A stretch of 64,000 nucleotides of DNA from Erythrobacter sp. CCH5-A1 (GTDB lineage: Bacteria; Pseudomonadota; Alphaproteobacteria; Sphingomonadales; Sphingomonadaceae). Within the stretch, counting starts at the first letter, position 1; the number at the start of each line of letters is the position of its first letter. The position numbers and the translations under genes were made by a program. The stretch spans positions 1 to 64,000 of the forward strand of contig NZ_LSKQ01000203.1 of assembly GCF_001557115.1 (NCBI RefSeq), in the 5' to 3' direction. Below the pieces are notes generated by a model. That model saw only the letters and a program-made list of their open reading frames with translations, was not told the DNA's origin and made no database searches. This document shows, one piece after another, positions 32,061 to 41,631 of this stretch.

Positions 32061-35000
32061 TGGCCGAAGCCCCCTCCTCCGGGTGTCAGGATCACGAAAC
32101 TGTCGCCCGGCTGCATTTCGGCCGAGCCAGTCGCTCCGAGATGTTCGACCGTGCCATCGGCGCGTTCGACCCAGTTCTGTCCGGGGAGCGCATCGCCCCC
32201 GCCCGCGAGACCGCGCGGGGGCACCTTGCGGCGGTTCGCGAGCATGTTCGCGCGCATCGGCTCGAGGAAGGTCACGCGGCGCACCACCCCTTCGCCGCCG
32301 CGCTGCCGCCCGGCCCCGCCTGACCCATGCCGGATCGAAAATTCCTCCAGCCGCACCGGCAGGCGCGTCTCGAGAATTTCGGGATCAGTGAGGCGGCTGT
32401 TGGTCATGTGGGTCTGCACCGCGCTGGTGCCCGGGTGATCCGGCCCCGCGCCCGAGCCGCCGCAGACCGTCTCGTAATATTGGTGCGCTTCGTTGCCGAA
32501 GGTGAAGTTGTTCATCGTCCCCTGTGAAGGCGCTAGGCGGCCCGTGGCGGCGAACAGCGCGTCGGTCACCACTTGCGAAGTCTCGACATTCCCCGCCACC
32601 ACCGCCGCGCCGGGGCGGGGGTTCAGCATCGAGCCCTCCGGCACGATCAGCGTGACGGGCCTGAGGCACCCGTCGTTCATCGGGATCGCATCGTCGATCA
32701 GCGTGCGCAGCACATAGAGCGCGGCGGCGCGGGTGATTGAACGCGGGGCGTTGAAGTTATCGGGCAGCTGGTCGCTCGTGCCGGTGAAGTCGAACACCGC
32801 CGAGCGGCTCTCGCGGTCGATCCGGATTGCCACCTGCACCACCGCGCTGTTGTCCATCGGATAGGCGAAGCCGCCGTCCTCCAGCCCGCCGATCAGCCGG
32901 CGCACGCTTTCCTCGGCATTGGCCAGGACGTGGCCCATGTAGGCAGCGAGCACATCGGAACCATGCTCGCGCGCCGCGCCCGCCAGCAGCTCCGCGCCGC
33001 GCGTGCAGGCGGCAAGCTGTGCACGCAGGTCGGAGAGATTGCGGTCGGGGTTGCGTGCGGGATATGCAGCCGCCGCTAGCGCCGCGCGCAATTCCGCCTC
33101 GCAAAAGCGCCCTTCGTCCACCAGCAGCACATTGTCGAGCAGCACGCCCTCTTCTGCGATGGTGCGGCTTTCGGGCGGCATCGATCCGGGCGCAATCCCG
33201 CCGATATCGGCATGGTGCCCACGCGCGGCGACGAAGGCGTCGGGCTCGGCACCCTCGGGGGAGTAGAAGACGGGCACGATCACCGTGATGTCTGGCAGGT
33301 GCGTCCCGCCGCGATAGGGATCGTTGAGGACATAGGCATCGCCCCGCTGGAAGCCCCTCCCGTCGCGGCCCTTGCCTCTGGCTTCGATCACTCGCGCGAT
33401 GGAGTCGCCCATGCTCCCCAGATGCACCGGGATATGCGGTGCATTGGCGATCAGTGCGCCGCCCGCGTCGAACAGCGCGCAGGAGAAATCGAGCCGCTCC
33501 TTGATGTTCACCGAGGTCGCGGTCGATTGCAGCACCACGCCCATTTCCTCGGCGATCGCCATGAAGAGGTTGTTGAAGATCTCGAGCCGCACCGGATCGG
33601 CGGTTGTACCTGCCGCACGCTTGCGCTGAAGCGGAGCAGTGCGGGTGAGGATCAGGCTGCCCTCCTCCGCCAGCCGCGCTTGCCAGCCCGCCTCGACCAC
33701 CGTCGTCGAGCCCGGGTCGATCACCAGCGCCGGGCCGGAGACGCGCTCGCCGACACGCATGGCTGCGCGGGTCACGGTCGGCCAGCGGCCCGAAGCCTCG
33801 CCCGGGAGGGCGACCGGCTCTGGCATCACAGCGGCGAGCCCGCCTGCCTGCCCAAGCGCCTCAACACTCAAAGCCTCGACGATGATCGCGCCTTCGGCAT
33901 CGGAATAGCCGAAGCGCTCGCGGTGCAGGCGGCGGAAGGCGGCGTCCATGCCCTGCGGGTCGCCGCAGGGGATCGTGAGCAGGCTGTCGCTCCCTGCAAA
34001 GCGCAGGCGGGCGGCGGGGGCGAGGCAGATCGCCTCGGCGGGGATGCTCTGCGCGAGCAGGTCGCCCCGCGCCTGCGCTTCGAGTGCGGCGCGTTCCTCG
34101 GCGAAGCTCTCTCCCAGCGGGCGTAGCAAGCTGACCTCGCGGATGGCCTTCACCGGCGCAAGACCGATGCCATAGGCCGAGAGCATCCCCGCGAGCGGGT
34201 GGACCAGCACGGTCTCCATCCCCAGCGCATCGGCCACGCGGCAGGCATGCTGGCCACCTGCCCCGCCGAAGCAGGCGAGCGCATAGGTCGTCACGTCGTG
34301 CCCGCGCGCGACCGAAATCTTGCGGATTGCCGCAGCCATGTTGTCGACGGCGATGGCGAGGAAGCCCTCGGCAATGTCTTCGAGCGGGCGCGGCTCGGGC
34401 AGCGCGGCGGCCACCTCGCCCAGCCTTGCGCGCGCGGCTTCGGCGTCGAGCGGCTCATCGCCATCGGGGCCGAACACGGCAGGGAAGAACGCCGGGTCAA
34501 TCCTTTCGAGGAACAGGTTGCAGTCGGTCACCGTCAGCGGCCCGCCCTTGCGATAACAGGCAGGACCGGGGTCCGCCCCCGCGCTCCCGGGACCGACGCG
34601 GAAGCGCGACCCATCGAAGCGGCAGATCGAGCCGCCGCCCGCCGCGACGGTGTGTATCTGCATCATCGGCGCGGCGACCCTGACGCCTGCAACCACGCTG
34701 TCGCCGGTCAGTTCCACTTCGCCCGCGTAATGCGCGACATCGGTGCTGGTCCCACCCATGTCGAACCCGATCAGCCGCGTGTGGCCGAGCGGCGTTGAGG
34801 CCGCGACCATCCCGACAACGCCGCCCGCCGGGCCGGAGAGGATTGCGTCCTTACCCCGAAACGCGCCGACCTCGGCAAGCCCGCCGTTCGATTGCATGAA
34901 TCTCAGCGCACCCGTCGCCGGAAGGCTCGCGGCGAGCTGGTTGGTGTAGCGGCGCAAGACGGGGGAGAGATAGGCGTCCACCACCGTCGTATCCCCGCGC

Positions 35001-35608
35001 GGGATCATGCGGATCAGCGGGGCGACCTCGTGGCTGACGCTGACCTGCGCGAAGCCGATATCGCGCGCGATGGCGGCGAGCCGCGCCTCATGCGCGCGGT
35101 GCTGCCAGCCGTGCATCAGCACGATGGCGAGCGCATCGAAGCCCTCGGCGCGAAGCTGCCTGAAGTCTGCGCGGGCGGCGTCTTCGTCCAGAGGCCGAAG
35201 CACGCTGCCATCCACGGCCACGCGCTCCTCGATCTCGATGACTTTTTCGGAAAGCTGTTCGGGCAGCACGATATGGCGCGCAAAGATCTGGGGCCGCGCC
35301 TGTGTGCCGATCCTGAGCGCATCGCCAAAGCCGCGCGTGATCGCCAGCGCCAGCCGCTCGCCCTTGCGCTCCAGCAACGCATTGGTGGCGACCGTGGTGC
35401 CGATCCTGAGCTCGGCGATGGGAGCCTCACCATGCTCCGCCATCAGCCGCCGCACCGCCTCGCTGGCGGCGTCGGCATAGTGGCCGGGGTTCTCGGAGAG
35501 GAGCTTGGCGGTGACCACGCGGCCATCGGGCGTGGTGGCGACGACATCGGTGAAGGTCCCGCCGCGATCGACCGCGAAGCGCCATGCCGGAGATTGTGCC
35601 ACACTCAT
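32057..35608 (-). CDS. 5-oxoprolinase (fused HyuA-HyuB hydantoinase type)
   Basis: This 1183-residue fused enzyme begins with the HyuA ATPase half ([10 protein letters not shown], later [12 protein letters not shown] and G-G-G-S-I-C). The HyuB half starts near residue 670 ([19 protein letters not shown]) and ends in a Gly-rich tail. Full-length fused proteins of about 1200-1300 residues open 5-oxoproline to glutamate with ATP in the cytosol. Hydantoin or N-methylhydantoin hydrolysis is the alternative for this family. It heads an overlapping series with DUF969, DUF979 and DUF2891, which supports 5-oxoproline. Confidence 0.88.
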   Translation of the reverse strand: MSVAQSPAWRFAVDRGGTFTDVVATTPDGRVVTAKLLSENPGHYADAASEAVRRLMAEHGEAPIAELRIGTTVATNALLERKGERLALAITRGFGDALRIGTQARPQIFARHIVLPEQLSEKVIEIEERVAVDGSVLRPLDEDAARADFRQLRAEGFDALAIVLMHGWQHRAHEARLAAIARDIGFAQVSVSHEVAPLIRMIPRGDTTVVDAYLSPVLRRYTNQLAASLPATGALRFMQSNGGLAEVGAFRGKDAILSGPAGGVVGMVAASTPLGHTRLIGFDMGGTSTDVAHYAGEVELTGDSVVAGVRVAAPMMQIHTVAAGGGSICRFDGSRFRVGPGSAGADPGPACYRKGGPLTVTDCNLFLERIDPAFFPAVFGPDGDEPLDAEAARARLGEVAAALPEPRPLEDIAEGFLAIAVDNMAAAIRKISVARGHDVTTYALACFGGAGGQHACRVADALGMETVLVHPLAGMLSAYGIGLAPVKAIREVSLLRPLGESFAEERAALEAQARGDLLAQSIPAEAICLAPAARLRFAGSDSLLTIPCGDPQGMDAAFRRLHRERFGYSDAEGAIIVEALSVEALGQAGGLAAVMPEPVALPGEASGRWPTVTRAAMRVGERVSGPALVIDPGSTTVVEAGWQARLAEEGSLILTRTAPLQRKRAAGTTADPVRLEIFNNLFMAIAEEMGVVLQSTATSVNIKERLDFSCALFDAGGALIANAPHIPVHLGSMGDSIARVIEARGKGRDGRGFQRGDAYVLNDPYRGGTHLPDITVIVPVFYSPEGAEPDAFVAARGHHADIGGIAPGSMPPESRTIAEEGVLLDNVLLVDEGRFCEAELRAALAAAAYPARNPDRNLSDLRAQLAACTRGAELLAGAAREHGSDVLAAYMGHVLANAEESVRRLIGGLEDGGFAYPMDNSAVVQVAIRIDRESRSAVFDFTGTSDQLPDNFNAPRSITRAAALYVLRTLIDDAIPMNDGCLRPVTLIVPEGSMLNPRPGAAVVAGNVETSQVVTDALFAATGRLAPSQGTMNNFTFGNEAHQYYETVCGGSGAGPDHPGTSAVQTHMTNSRLTDPEILETRLPVRLEEFSIRHGSGGAGRQRGGEGVVRRVTFLEPMRANMLANRRKVPPRGLAGGGDALPGQNWVERADGTVEHLGATGSAEMQPGDSFVILTPGGGGFGQ

Positions 35609-35653
35609 GCGGCCCCTGTGTCGTCCAGCGCGCGCGACAAAGCAACCGCGCTG

Positions 35654-36841
35654 CTATGCCCCGTGCGCCGCCTTCCAGTCGCGCCGCAGCTTCTTGGCGA
35701 GGCTCCACTTGTGGACCTCGGTCGGCCCGTCATAGATGCGGAAGGCGCGGATTTCGCGGAACATCGTCTCGACGATGGTCTTGTCGGTCACGCCCGTGCC
35801 GCCCATCACCTGCACGCATTTGTCGGCGACCCGCATCAGCGCCTCGGACACGGCGACCTTTGTCATAGAGCTTTCGGCCGTGCCGAGCGATCCCGTGTCG
35901 AGCACACCCGCGCACCAGTCGATCATCAGTTCGCACTGCTTCAGGTCGATCATGTTCTCGGCGAGCATGAAGCCCACGCCCTCGTGGTCGATCAGGGGCT
36001 TGCCGAAGGCCAAGCGGCGGTTGGCGTAATCGGTCGCGATCTCCTGCGCGCGGATGCAGCCGCCGAGCCAGCGCATGCAGTGCGACAGGCGCGCCGGACT
36101 GAGGCGGATCTGGGCATATTTGAACCCCTCCCCCGCATCGCCCAGCATCTGATCGGCGGGGATGCGCAGGTTGTCGATGGTAATCTCGGCGTGGCTGCCG
36201 GGCATCGAGCTGTCGATGGTGTTGGGAACGCCGGTGATCTGAATGGCGGGATCGGGCAGGTCGACGAGGAACATGCAGGCCCCGCCCGCACTGTCGGGGT
36301 CTTCGGACTTCGCCATCACGATCCCGACCTTGGCGCCCTCTGCCCCGGTGATGAAGCACTTCCTGCCGTTCACCACCCAATGGTTGCCGTCCTTGCGGCA
36401 GGTGGTGATCATCATCGAAGGGTCGGCGCCCGCGCCGTTCAAGTCAGCGGGCTCGGTCATGAAGAAAGCCGAGCGCGCCCGGCCCGAGACCAGCGGCGTC
36501 AGGAAACGCTCCTTCAGATCGGGGCTGCCGACCTTGCCGATCAGGTACATGTTGCCCTCGTCCGGGGCCTGGGTGTTGCAGGCCAGCATCCCCAAGGGCG
36601 TCAGGCCCGACTTGATGAGGATGACGGCCGTCTCGCGCTGGTTGAAATGGCTGCCATCGGGGCGAATGTGCGGGGTGAGCACACCGGCCGCGCGCGCCAG
36701 CTCGCGCATTTCCATCACCAGTTCGTCAGTCGGCGCACCGTGGTGGTCGCGGCGCGGGTCCTGCTCGTAGGGAAAAATCCGCTCCCGCACGAATGCTTCG
36801 ACCCGCGCGGCCATCTCCAGCGCTTCGGTGCTGATCGTCAT
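35654..36841 (-). CDS. acyl-CoA dehydrogenase
   Basis: This 395-residue flavoenzyme oxidises an acyl-CoA to the enoyl-CoA in the cytosol. The domain order is complete: helical N-terminus, central beta domain with A-F-F-M-T-E-P-A and V-N-G-R-K-C-F-I-T-G-A, and C-terminal helices with Q-V-M-G-G-T-G-V-T and R-I-Y-D-G-P-T-E-V-H-K-W. The ending resembles the ACAD10/ACAD11-like group. I chose ATG 36839-36841, preceded by GAGGGGGGAG; 22 upstream codons are excluded. It follows the 5-oxoprolinase gene on the same strand only loosely (45-base gap downstream), and an inverted repeat at 36870 lies in its promoter region. Confidence 0.88.
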   Translation of the reverse strand: MTISTEALEMAARVEAFVRERIFPYEQDPRRDHHGAPTDELVMEMRELARAAGVLTPHIRPDGSHFNQRETAVILIKSGLTPLGMLACNTQAPDEGNMYLIGKVGSPDLKERFLTPLVSGRARSAFFMTEPADLNGAGADPSMMITTCRKDGNHWVVNGRKCFITGAEGAKVGIVMAKSEDPDSAGGACMFLVDLPDPAIQITGVPNTIDSSMPGSHAEITIDNLRIPADQMLGDAGEGFKYAQIRLSPARLSHCMRWLGGCIRAQEIATDYANRRLAFGKPLIDHEGVGFMLAENMIDLKQCELMIDWCAGVLDTGSLGTAESSMTKVAVSEALMRVADKCVQVMGGTGVTDKTIVETMFREIRAFRIYDGPTEVHKWSLAKKLRRDWKAAHGA

Positions 36842-36869
36842 GCGTGTACTCTCCCCCCTCGTAATGCTC

Positions 36870-36898
36870 TGTGCCGCGCTCATGCAGGTAGCGGCACA
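36870..36898. promoter_or_regulatory. inverted repeat upstream of acyl-CoA dehydrogenase (operator candidate)
   Basis: TGTGCCGC (36870-36877) and GCGGCACA (36891-36898) are perfectly complementary with 13 bases between. It lies 28 bases before the acyl-CoA dehydrogenase start, in the 229-base gap shared with the divergent DUF1800 gene. The spacing suits a dimeric repressor. No other structure is evident in that gap. Confidence 0.45.
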
Positions 36899-37070
36899 CC
36901 ATGCCAAGGCCGAGCGTCCGACGCGCCTAGTGATTTGGGGCGGGCAGCCTGTCCGCCACGCCCGCGAGGTTAATGCGGATTGCTTTGAGCGGAAGGATGA
37001 AATTTAATCCGACATCAACGAAGGGTAAGCCAGTTCTGCCGCGTTGGGGCACAAAACGGGGAGCGCAGCG

Positions 37071-38891
37071 ATGTACCGTCCGGGCGATGACGAAAATGCC
37101 ATGCCAGCTACCGAGCACGCGGAGAGCCCGCAGCCGGAGGCGACTCCGGAACCTTCCCTTCCCGGCATCAGGCCTGTAGCGGCGAGCGCGCTGGCTCTTG
37201 CGGCCGCAGCCTGCGGCGGGGGCGGCTCCGGCGGTGGCGGAGGCGGCGGCACCGGCGGCGGCGGTCCGCCGGTTGCCACTGTGCGCAAACCCCAGAACGA
37301 TGCCGAGGCCGCGCGGTTTCTCCTCCAGGCCTCGCTCTCGGTCTCGACCGGCGCGATCACCGAACTGCGCAGCGAAGGCTACGGGCCGTGGCTCGACCGC
37401 CAGTTCGCCGCGAACAACGACCAGACCGGCGCCGAATTCCTGTCGGCACGCGGGTTCGACCAGGTGACCGCCGCCCAGTTCTACAACGGCACCATCACCG
37501 GCGACTACATGATCTGGTCGCAGCTGCTGACGGGCGGCAATGCGGTGCGCAAGCGCATCGCCTTTGCCCTGTCCGAGTTCTTCGTCGTCTCGCTGACCGG
37601 CATCGACATGGTGTGGCGTGCCCCCGGGATCGCTGCCTATTGGGACACGCTCAACGCCCGCGCCTTCGGCAATTTTCGTGATCTCCTGCAGGACATCACG
37701 CTCAACCCGGCGATGGGCGTGTTCCTCAACACCCGCGGCAACCGCCGCGCCGACAGCTCGGGCCGGGTGCCGGACGAAAACTATGCGCGCGAGGTGATGC
37801 AGCTGTTCACCATCGGCCTGTTCGAGCTCAACCAGGACGGTACGCTGCGGCTCAACGGCAGCAACCCGATCGAGACCTATATCAGCGCCGACGTGAGCAA
37901 TCTGGCGCGGGTGTTCACCGGCTATGACTTCGACCTCGCCGGGCTCACCTTCACCACCGAAGTCGGCGGCACGCGGCAGATCATCGACCCGGCCTACACC
38001 CGCCGGGCGATGACGGCGGACCCCACCCGGTGGGTGCCGGCACGGACTACCGGTTTCCATTCGCCCGAGGCCAAGACCTTCCTCGGCCTCACCATCCCCG
38101 CCAACACCAGCGCGGCCGAAAGCCTGCGGCTGGCGCTCGACCATCTGTTCAACCACGCCAATGTCGGGCCGTTCTTCGCCAAGCAGATGATCCAGCGGTT
38201 GGTCACCAGCAATCCCTCGCCGGCCTATGTCGGGCGGGTGGCGGCGGTGTTCGCCAACAACGGGCAAGGGCGTCGCGGCGATCTGGCGGCAGTGTTCAAG
38301 GCGATCCTCACCGACGACGAGGCGCTCGACCCGGCCAACGTCAGCAATGCCAATTTCGGCAAGCTGCGCGAACCGGTACTGCGCTTCGTGCAGCTGGCGA
38401 GGACCTTCGGGGCGCGGTCGACCAGCGGCAACTGGCTGATCGGCGACCTCACCGATCCCGCCGGTGCGCTTGGCCAGAGCCCGCTGCGCTCGCCCTCTGT
38501 GTTCAACTTCTTCCGCCCGGGCTACTTTCCCGCCAACACTGAAATCGCCAATCGGAGCCTGCTCGCGCCGGAATTCCAGCTGGTCAACGAAACCTCGACG
38601 GCTGGCTACATCAACTTCCTCGAACGCGCCGTGGCCGGCACCCGGTTCAGCGATATCACGATGGACTACTCCGCCGAAATCGCCATTGCGCAGGACTCAG
38701 CCGCCCTGCTCGACCGGCTCGATCTTTTGCTGACCGGCCGCCAGCTCAGTACGGCTGCGCGCGATACCATCCGCGCGGCGATGGAGGACGTGGCCATCAC
38801 CGCGACCTCGAGCGATGCCGAAAAGCGGCGGCGGGTGCAGATCGGGGTCGCCCTGATCCTCGCCTCGACCGACTATCTGATCCAGAAATAA
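37071..38891 (+). CDS. DUF1800 family lipoprotein
   Basis: The 606-residue protein is exported: a signal region ends A-A-A-C-G-G, a lipobox-like cysteine followed at once by a Gly/Ser-rich linker of about 18 residues. The DUF1800 domain fills the rest: A-A-R-F-L-L-Q-A-S, R-K-R-I-A-F-A-L-S-E-F-F-V-V, D-E-N-Y-A-R-E-V-M-Q-L-F-T-I-G-L and V-F-T-G-Y. The function is unknown. Homologues are almost always followed by a DUF1501 gene, as here 14 bases downstream. I chose ATG 37071, eight bases after GGGAG. The Gly-rich linker suggests the domain stands away from the membrane in the periplasm or on the cell surface. Confidence 0.85.
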   Translation: MYRPGDDENAMPATEHAESPQPEATPEPSLPGIRPVAASALALAAAACGGGGSGGGGGGGTGGGGPPVATVRKPQNDAEAARFLLQASLSVSTGAITELRSEGYGPWLDRQFAANNDQTGAEFLSARGFDQVTAAQFYNGTITGDYMIWSQLLTGGNAVRKRIAFALSEFFVVSLTGIDMVWRAPGIAAYWDTLNARAFGNFRDLLQDITLNPAMGVFLNTRGNRRADSSGRVPDENYAREVMQLFTIGLFELNQDGTLRLNGSNPIETYISADVSNLARVFTGYDFDLAGLTFTTEVGGTRQIIDPAYTRRAMTADPTRWVPARTTGFHSPEAKTFLGLTIPANTSAAESLRLALDHLFNHANVGPFFAKQMIQRLVTSNPSPAYVGRVAAVFANNGQGRRGDLAAVFKAILTDDEALDPANVSNANFGKLREPVLRFVQLARTFGARSTSGNWLIGDLTDPAGALGQSPLRSPSVFNFFRPGYFPANTEIANRSLLAPEFQLVNETSTAGYINFLERAVAGTRFSDITMDYSAEIAIAQDSAALLDRLDLLLTGRQLSTAARDTIRAAMEDVAITATSSDAEKRRRVQIGVALILASTDYLIQK

Positions 38892-38905
38892 CGGGGACGC
38901 GGGAC

Positions 38906-40357
38906 ATGTTCATCGGCAAGAGCATCGAGATCGAGCGGCGCGCGTTTCTGAAGCGGTCGGCCCAGCTGGCGATGATGGGGGGCGCGGCCTCCTATGCGCT
39001 GGACCTTGCGGGCCTTGCCGAAGCGGCAGCCTTCAGCAATTCGGGCGGCTACAAGGCGCTGGTCTGCGTGTTCCTCTATGGCGGGAACGATTACGGCAAC
39101 ACGCTGATCCCCTACGACAGCGCCAACTATGCGCGCTACCAGACGATTCGCGGCACGACGGGTTCCGAAGCAGCAAACGGCATCGCGCTCGCCCGCGCGG
39201 CGCTCGCCAATACCGTGCTGAGCCCGCCGCAGGGCCAGACCCTCACCGACAACATCACCTACGCGATCGCGCCGACCATGCCGCGCCTCAAGGCGCTCTA
39301 CGATCAAGGGGCGATGGCGCCGCTGCTCAATGTCGGCCCGCTGATCCAGCCGCTGACCCGCGCGCAATACGACGCCAACAGCGTGCCGCGCCCGGCCAAG
39401 CTATTCTCGCACAATGACCAGCAATCGACCTGGCAAAGCTCGCAGCCCGAAGGTTCGCGCACCGGATGGGGCGGGCGAATGGGCGATCTGGCGCTGAGTT
39501 CGAACACCAATTCGATGTTCACCGCGATCAATGCCACCGGCAACGCGGTGTTCCTGAGCGGCCAGACGGCCGTGCCCTATCAGGTCTCCCCCTTAGGGGC
39601 GACGCTCTACAATCCGCTTCAGACCGGGCGGCTGTTCAATTCGACCGCTGCCTCGCAGGCGCTGGGCACCTTGCTGCGCAGCGGATCGGGCAATGTCTTT
39701 GCCGCCGATTACGCACGGGTCAACGACCGCTCGATCACCTACGGCGCCTTCGTCAACAACGCGCTCGCCAATGCGAATTTGACCACCAGCTTCGGAACCG
39801 GCAACCGCCTTGCCGACCAACTGCGCGTCGTGGCGCGCCTGATCGCCGCGCGCCAGAGCCTCGGGGTGACGCGCCAGGTGTTCCTGGTATCGCTGGGCGG
39901 GTTCGATCACCATGACGGACTGATCGGCTCGCATGATGCGCTGCTCGGCCAGGTCGATTTCGCGATGGACGCCTTCTACCGCGCAACGGTGGAGCTGGGC
40001 GTTGCGAACAACGTCACCACCTTCACCGCCTCCGATTTCGGGCGCACCCTGTCCTCCAACGGCGACGGGTCCGACCATGGCTGGGGCGCGCACCACTTCA
40101 TCGTGGGCGGCGGGGTGCAGGGCGGCCGCTTCTACGGCCGCGCGCCGCAGGTTTCGGTGACCAGCACCGACCAGGTCGGGCAAGGCCGGCTGCTGCCGAC
40201 AACCTCGGTCGACGAATTGTCGTCGACGCTGGCCCTCTGGTTCGGGGTCGCGCCGAGCGAGCTGCCGTCGGTGGCGCCCAATATCGGCCGCTTTGCGTCG
40301 CCCGATCTCGGTTTCATGAAGCCGGCGCAGACCACCCTTTCGGCGGCGCGCCCCTAG
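38906..40357 (+). CDS. DUF1501 family Tat-exported protein
   Basis: This 483-residue protein has a twin-arginine signal (E-R-R-A-F-L-K then a hydrophobic stretch to about residue 37). The DUF1501 domain follows: A-L-V-C-V-F-L-Y-G-G-N-D, H-N-D-Q-Q-S-T-W-Q near the middle, G-G-F-D-H-H-D and F-G-R-T-L-S-S-N-G-D-G-S-D-H-G-W-G. These Asp/His clusters belong to the alkaline-phosphatase/sulfatase-like fold predicted for DUF1501 and could bind a metal. The substrate is unknown. It pairs with the DUF1800 gene upstream. Its stop overlaps the convergent amidohydrolase stop. Confidence 0.85.
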   Translation: MFIGKSIEIERRAFLKRSAQLAMMGGAASYALDLAGLAEAAAFSNSGGYKALVCVFLYGGNDYGNTLIPYDSANYARYQTIRGTTGSEAANGIALARAALANTVLSPPQGQTLTDNITYAIAPTMPRLKALYDQGAMAPLLNVGPLIQPLTRAQYDANSVPRPAKLFSHNDQQSTWQSSQPEGSRTGWGGRMGDLALSSNTNSMFTAINATGNAVFLSGQTAVPYQVSPLGATLYNPLQTGRLFNSTAASQALGTLLRSGSGNVFAADYARVNDRSITYGAFVNNALANANLTTSFGTGNRLADQLRVVARLIAARQSLGVTRQVFLVSLGGFDHHDGLIGSHDALLGQVDFAMDAFYRATVELGVANNVTTFTASDFGRTLSSNGDGSDHGWGAHHFIVGGGVQGGRFYGRAPQVSVTSTDQVGQGRLLPTTSVDELSSTLALWFGVAPSELPSVAPNIGRFASPDLGFMKPAQTTLSAARP

Positions 40358-41631
40358 CGGACGATCTGTGCCCCCTTGATGACCGCTGAGACGCGCTCCA
40401 GCACGGCGATCTCGGCGAGCGGATTGCCCTCCACCGCGATCATGTCGGCGAGATAGCCGGGGGCGATCCGGCCCAGTTCGGCATCGCGGCCAAGGACCCG
40501 CGCCGCGTTCACGGTCGCAGCCCAGATTGCCTGCAGCGGCGTCATGCCGTTCGCGACCATGTAGCGGAACTGGCGCGCGTTCAGGCCGTGCGGAAAGACT
40601 CCGGCATCGGTGCCGTAGGCGAGCGGCACGCCCAATTCGACCGCGCGGCGGAAAGCGTCGCGCTGGACCTGCGTGGTCTCGCGGTTCTTGCGCAGATATT
40701 CTTCCGGCCAGCCCTCGGCGCTGCCGACTGTATCGATGTAGTCGCCGTTATAAATGTCCATCACCAGCCAGACGCCCTTTTCGCGCGCGAGCAGCAAGCC
40801 CTCTTCGTCGATCAGGCTGGCGTGCTCGATGCTGCGGACGCCTGCGCGGATCGCGGCCTTGATCCCTTCGGCACCGTGGGCATGCGCGGTGGCGAAGGAC
40901 CCGCGCGCCTTGGCCACTTCGATGGCAGCGCGCATCTCGGCTTCGGTCAGCTCGGGCTCGCCCGGCTCGGTTCCGATCGCCAGCACCGCGCCGGTCGCCA
41001 TCAGCTTGAGGAAATCGACGCCGTTATCGAACAAGTATGCCGCCCGCGCGGCGGCCTCCCCCGGGCTGGAGAGCACGCCCAGACGCATGTCGGCGGGGAG
41101 CTGGTCGTTGGGGACCACCCCGTTCAATTCGCCCCCGCCGCCCGGGTGGGTGAGATAGGCCCCGGCAACGAACATCCGCGGGCCCGGCACCAGCCCCCTG
41201 TCGATCGCGTTGCGCAAGGCGACGTCGGTGAGCCCGCGATAGGTGCCGACATCGCGCACCGTGGTGAAGCCTGCCTCGAGCGTCAGGCGCGCATTGCGCG
41301 CGCCGATCAGCACCGTTTCGACCGGCGAGGTTTTGAGCGGGTCCGACAGGTCGGCGCTGCTGCCGGTGTCGGAGAGGTGGGTGTGGAGATCGATAAGCCC
41401 GGGCAGCACCGTATAGGCTGACCAGTCCACGCGCGTCGTGCCCTCGGGGATGGCGGCGCAGGTCTCGATCCGCACAATGCGCTCGCCGTCGGTGAGGATG
41501 CACTGGCCGGTCAGCATCTCGCCGCTTTTCACATCGAGCAGCCGGCCTGCCGCGATGTAGAGCCCCTCGGCGAGCACAGGCGACGGCGCGGCCAGCGCCA
41601 GCAGAGCGGCGGCGGCGGCGACCGTCCTCAC
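40354..41631 (-). CDS. exported metal-dependent amidohydrolase (Xaa-Pro/imidazolonepropionase-like)
   Basis: This 425-residue protein has a Sec signal to about residue 21. The amidohydrolase barrel includes L-P-G-L-I-D-L-H-T-H (metal pair), D-F-L-K-L-M-A-T-G with the likely carboxylated Lys, T-A-H-A-H-G, S-I-E-H-A-S and G-T-D-A-G with the catalytic Asp. The group includes periplasmic dipeptidases that cleave Xaa-Pro or similar N-acyl bonds. The start is a GTG overlapping the M20 peptidase stop by four bases (GTGA), so the two enzymes are probably co-made and could act in sequence on peptides. Confidence 0.82.
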   Translation of the reverse strand: MRTVAAAAALLALAAPSPVLAEGLYIAAGRLLDVKSGEMLTGQCILTDGERIVRIETCAAIPEGTTRVDWSAYTVLPGLIDLHTHLSDTGSSADLSDPLKTSPVETVLIGARNARLTLEAGFTTVRDVGTYRGLTDVALRNAIDRGLVPGPRMFVAGAYLTHPGGGGELNGVVPNDQLPADMRLGVLSSPGEAAARAAYLFDNGVDFLKLMATGAVLAIGTEPGEPELTEAEMRAAIEVAKARGSFATAHAHGAEGIKAAIRAGVRSIEHASLIDEEGLLLAREKGVWLVMDIYNGDYIDTVGSAEGWPEEYLRKNRETTQVQRDAFRRAVELGVPLAYGTDAGVFPHGLNARQFRYMVANGMTPLQAIWAATVNAARVLGRDAELGRIAPGYLADMIAVEGNPLAEIAVLERVSAVIKGAQIVR

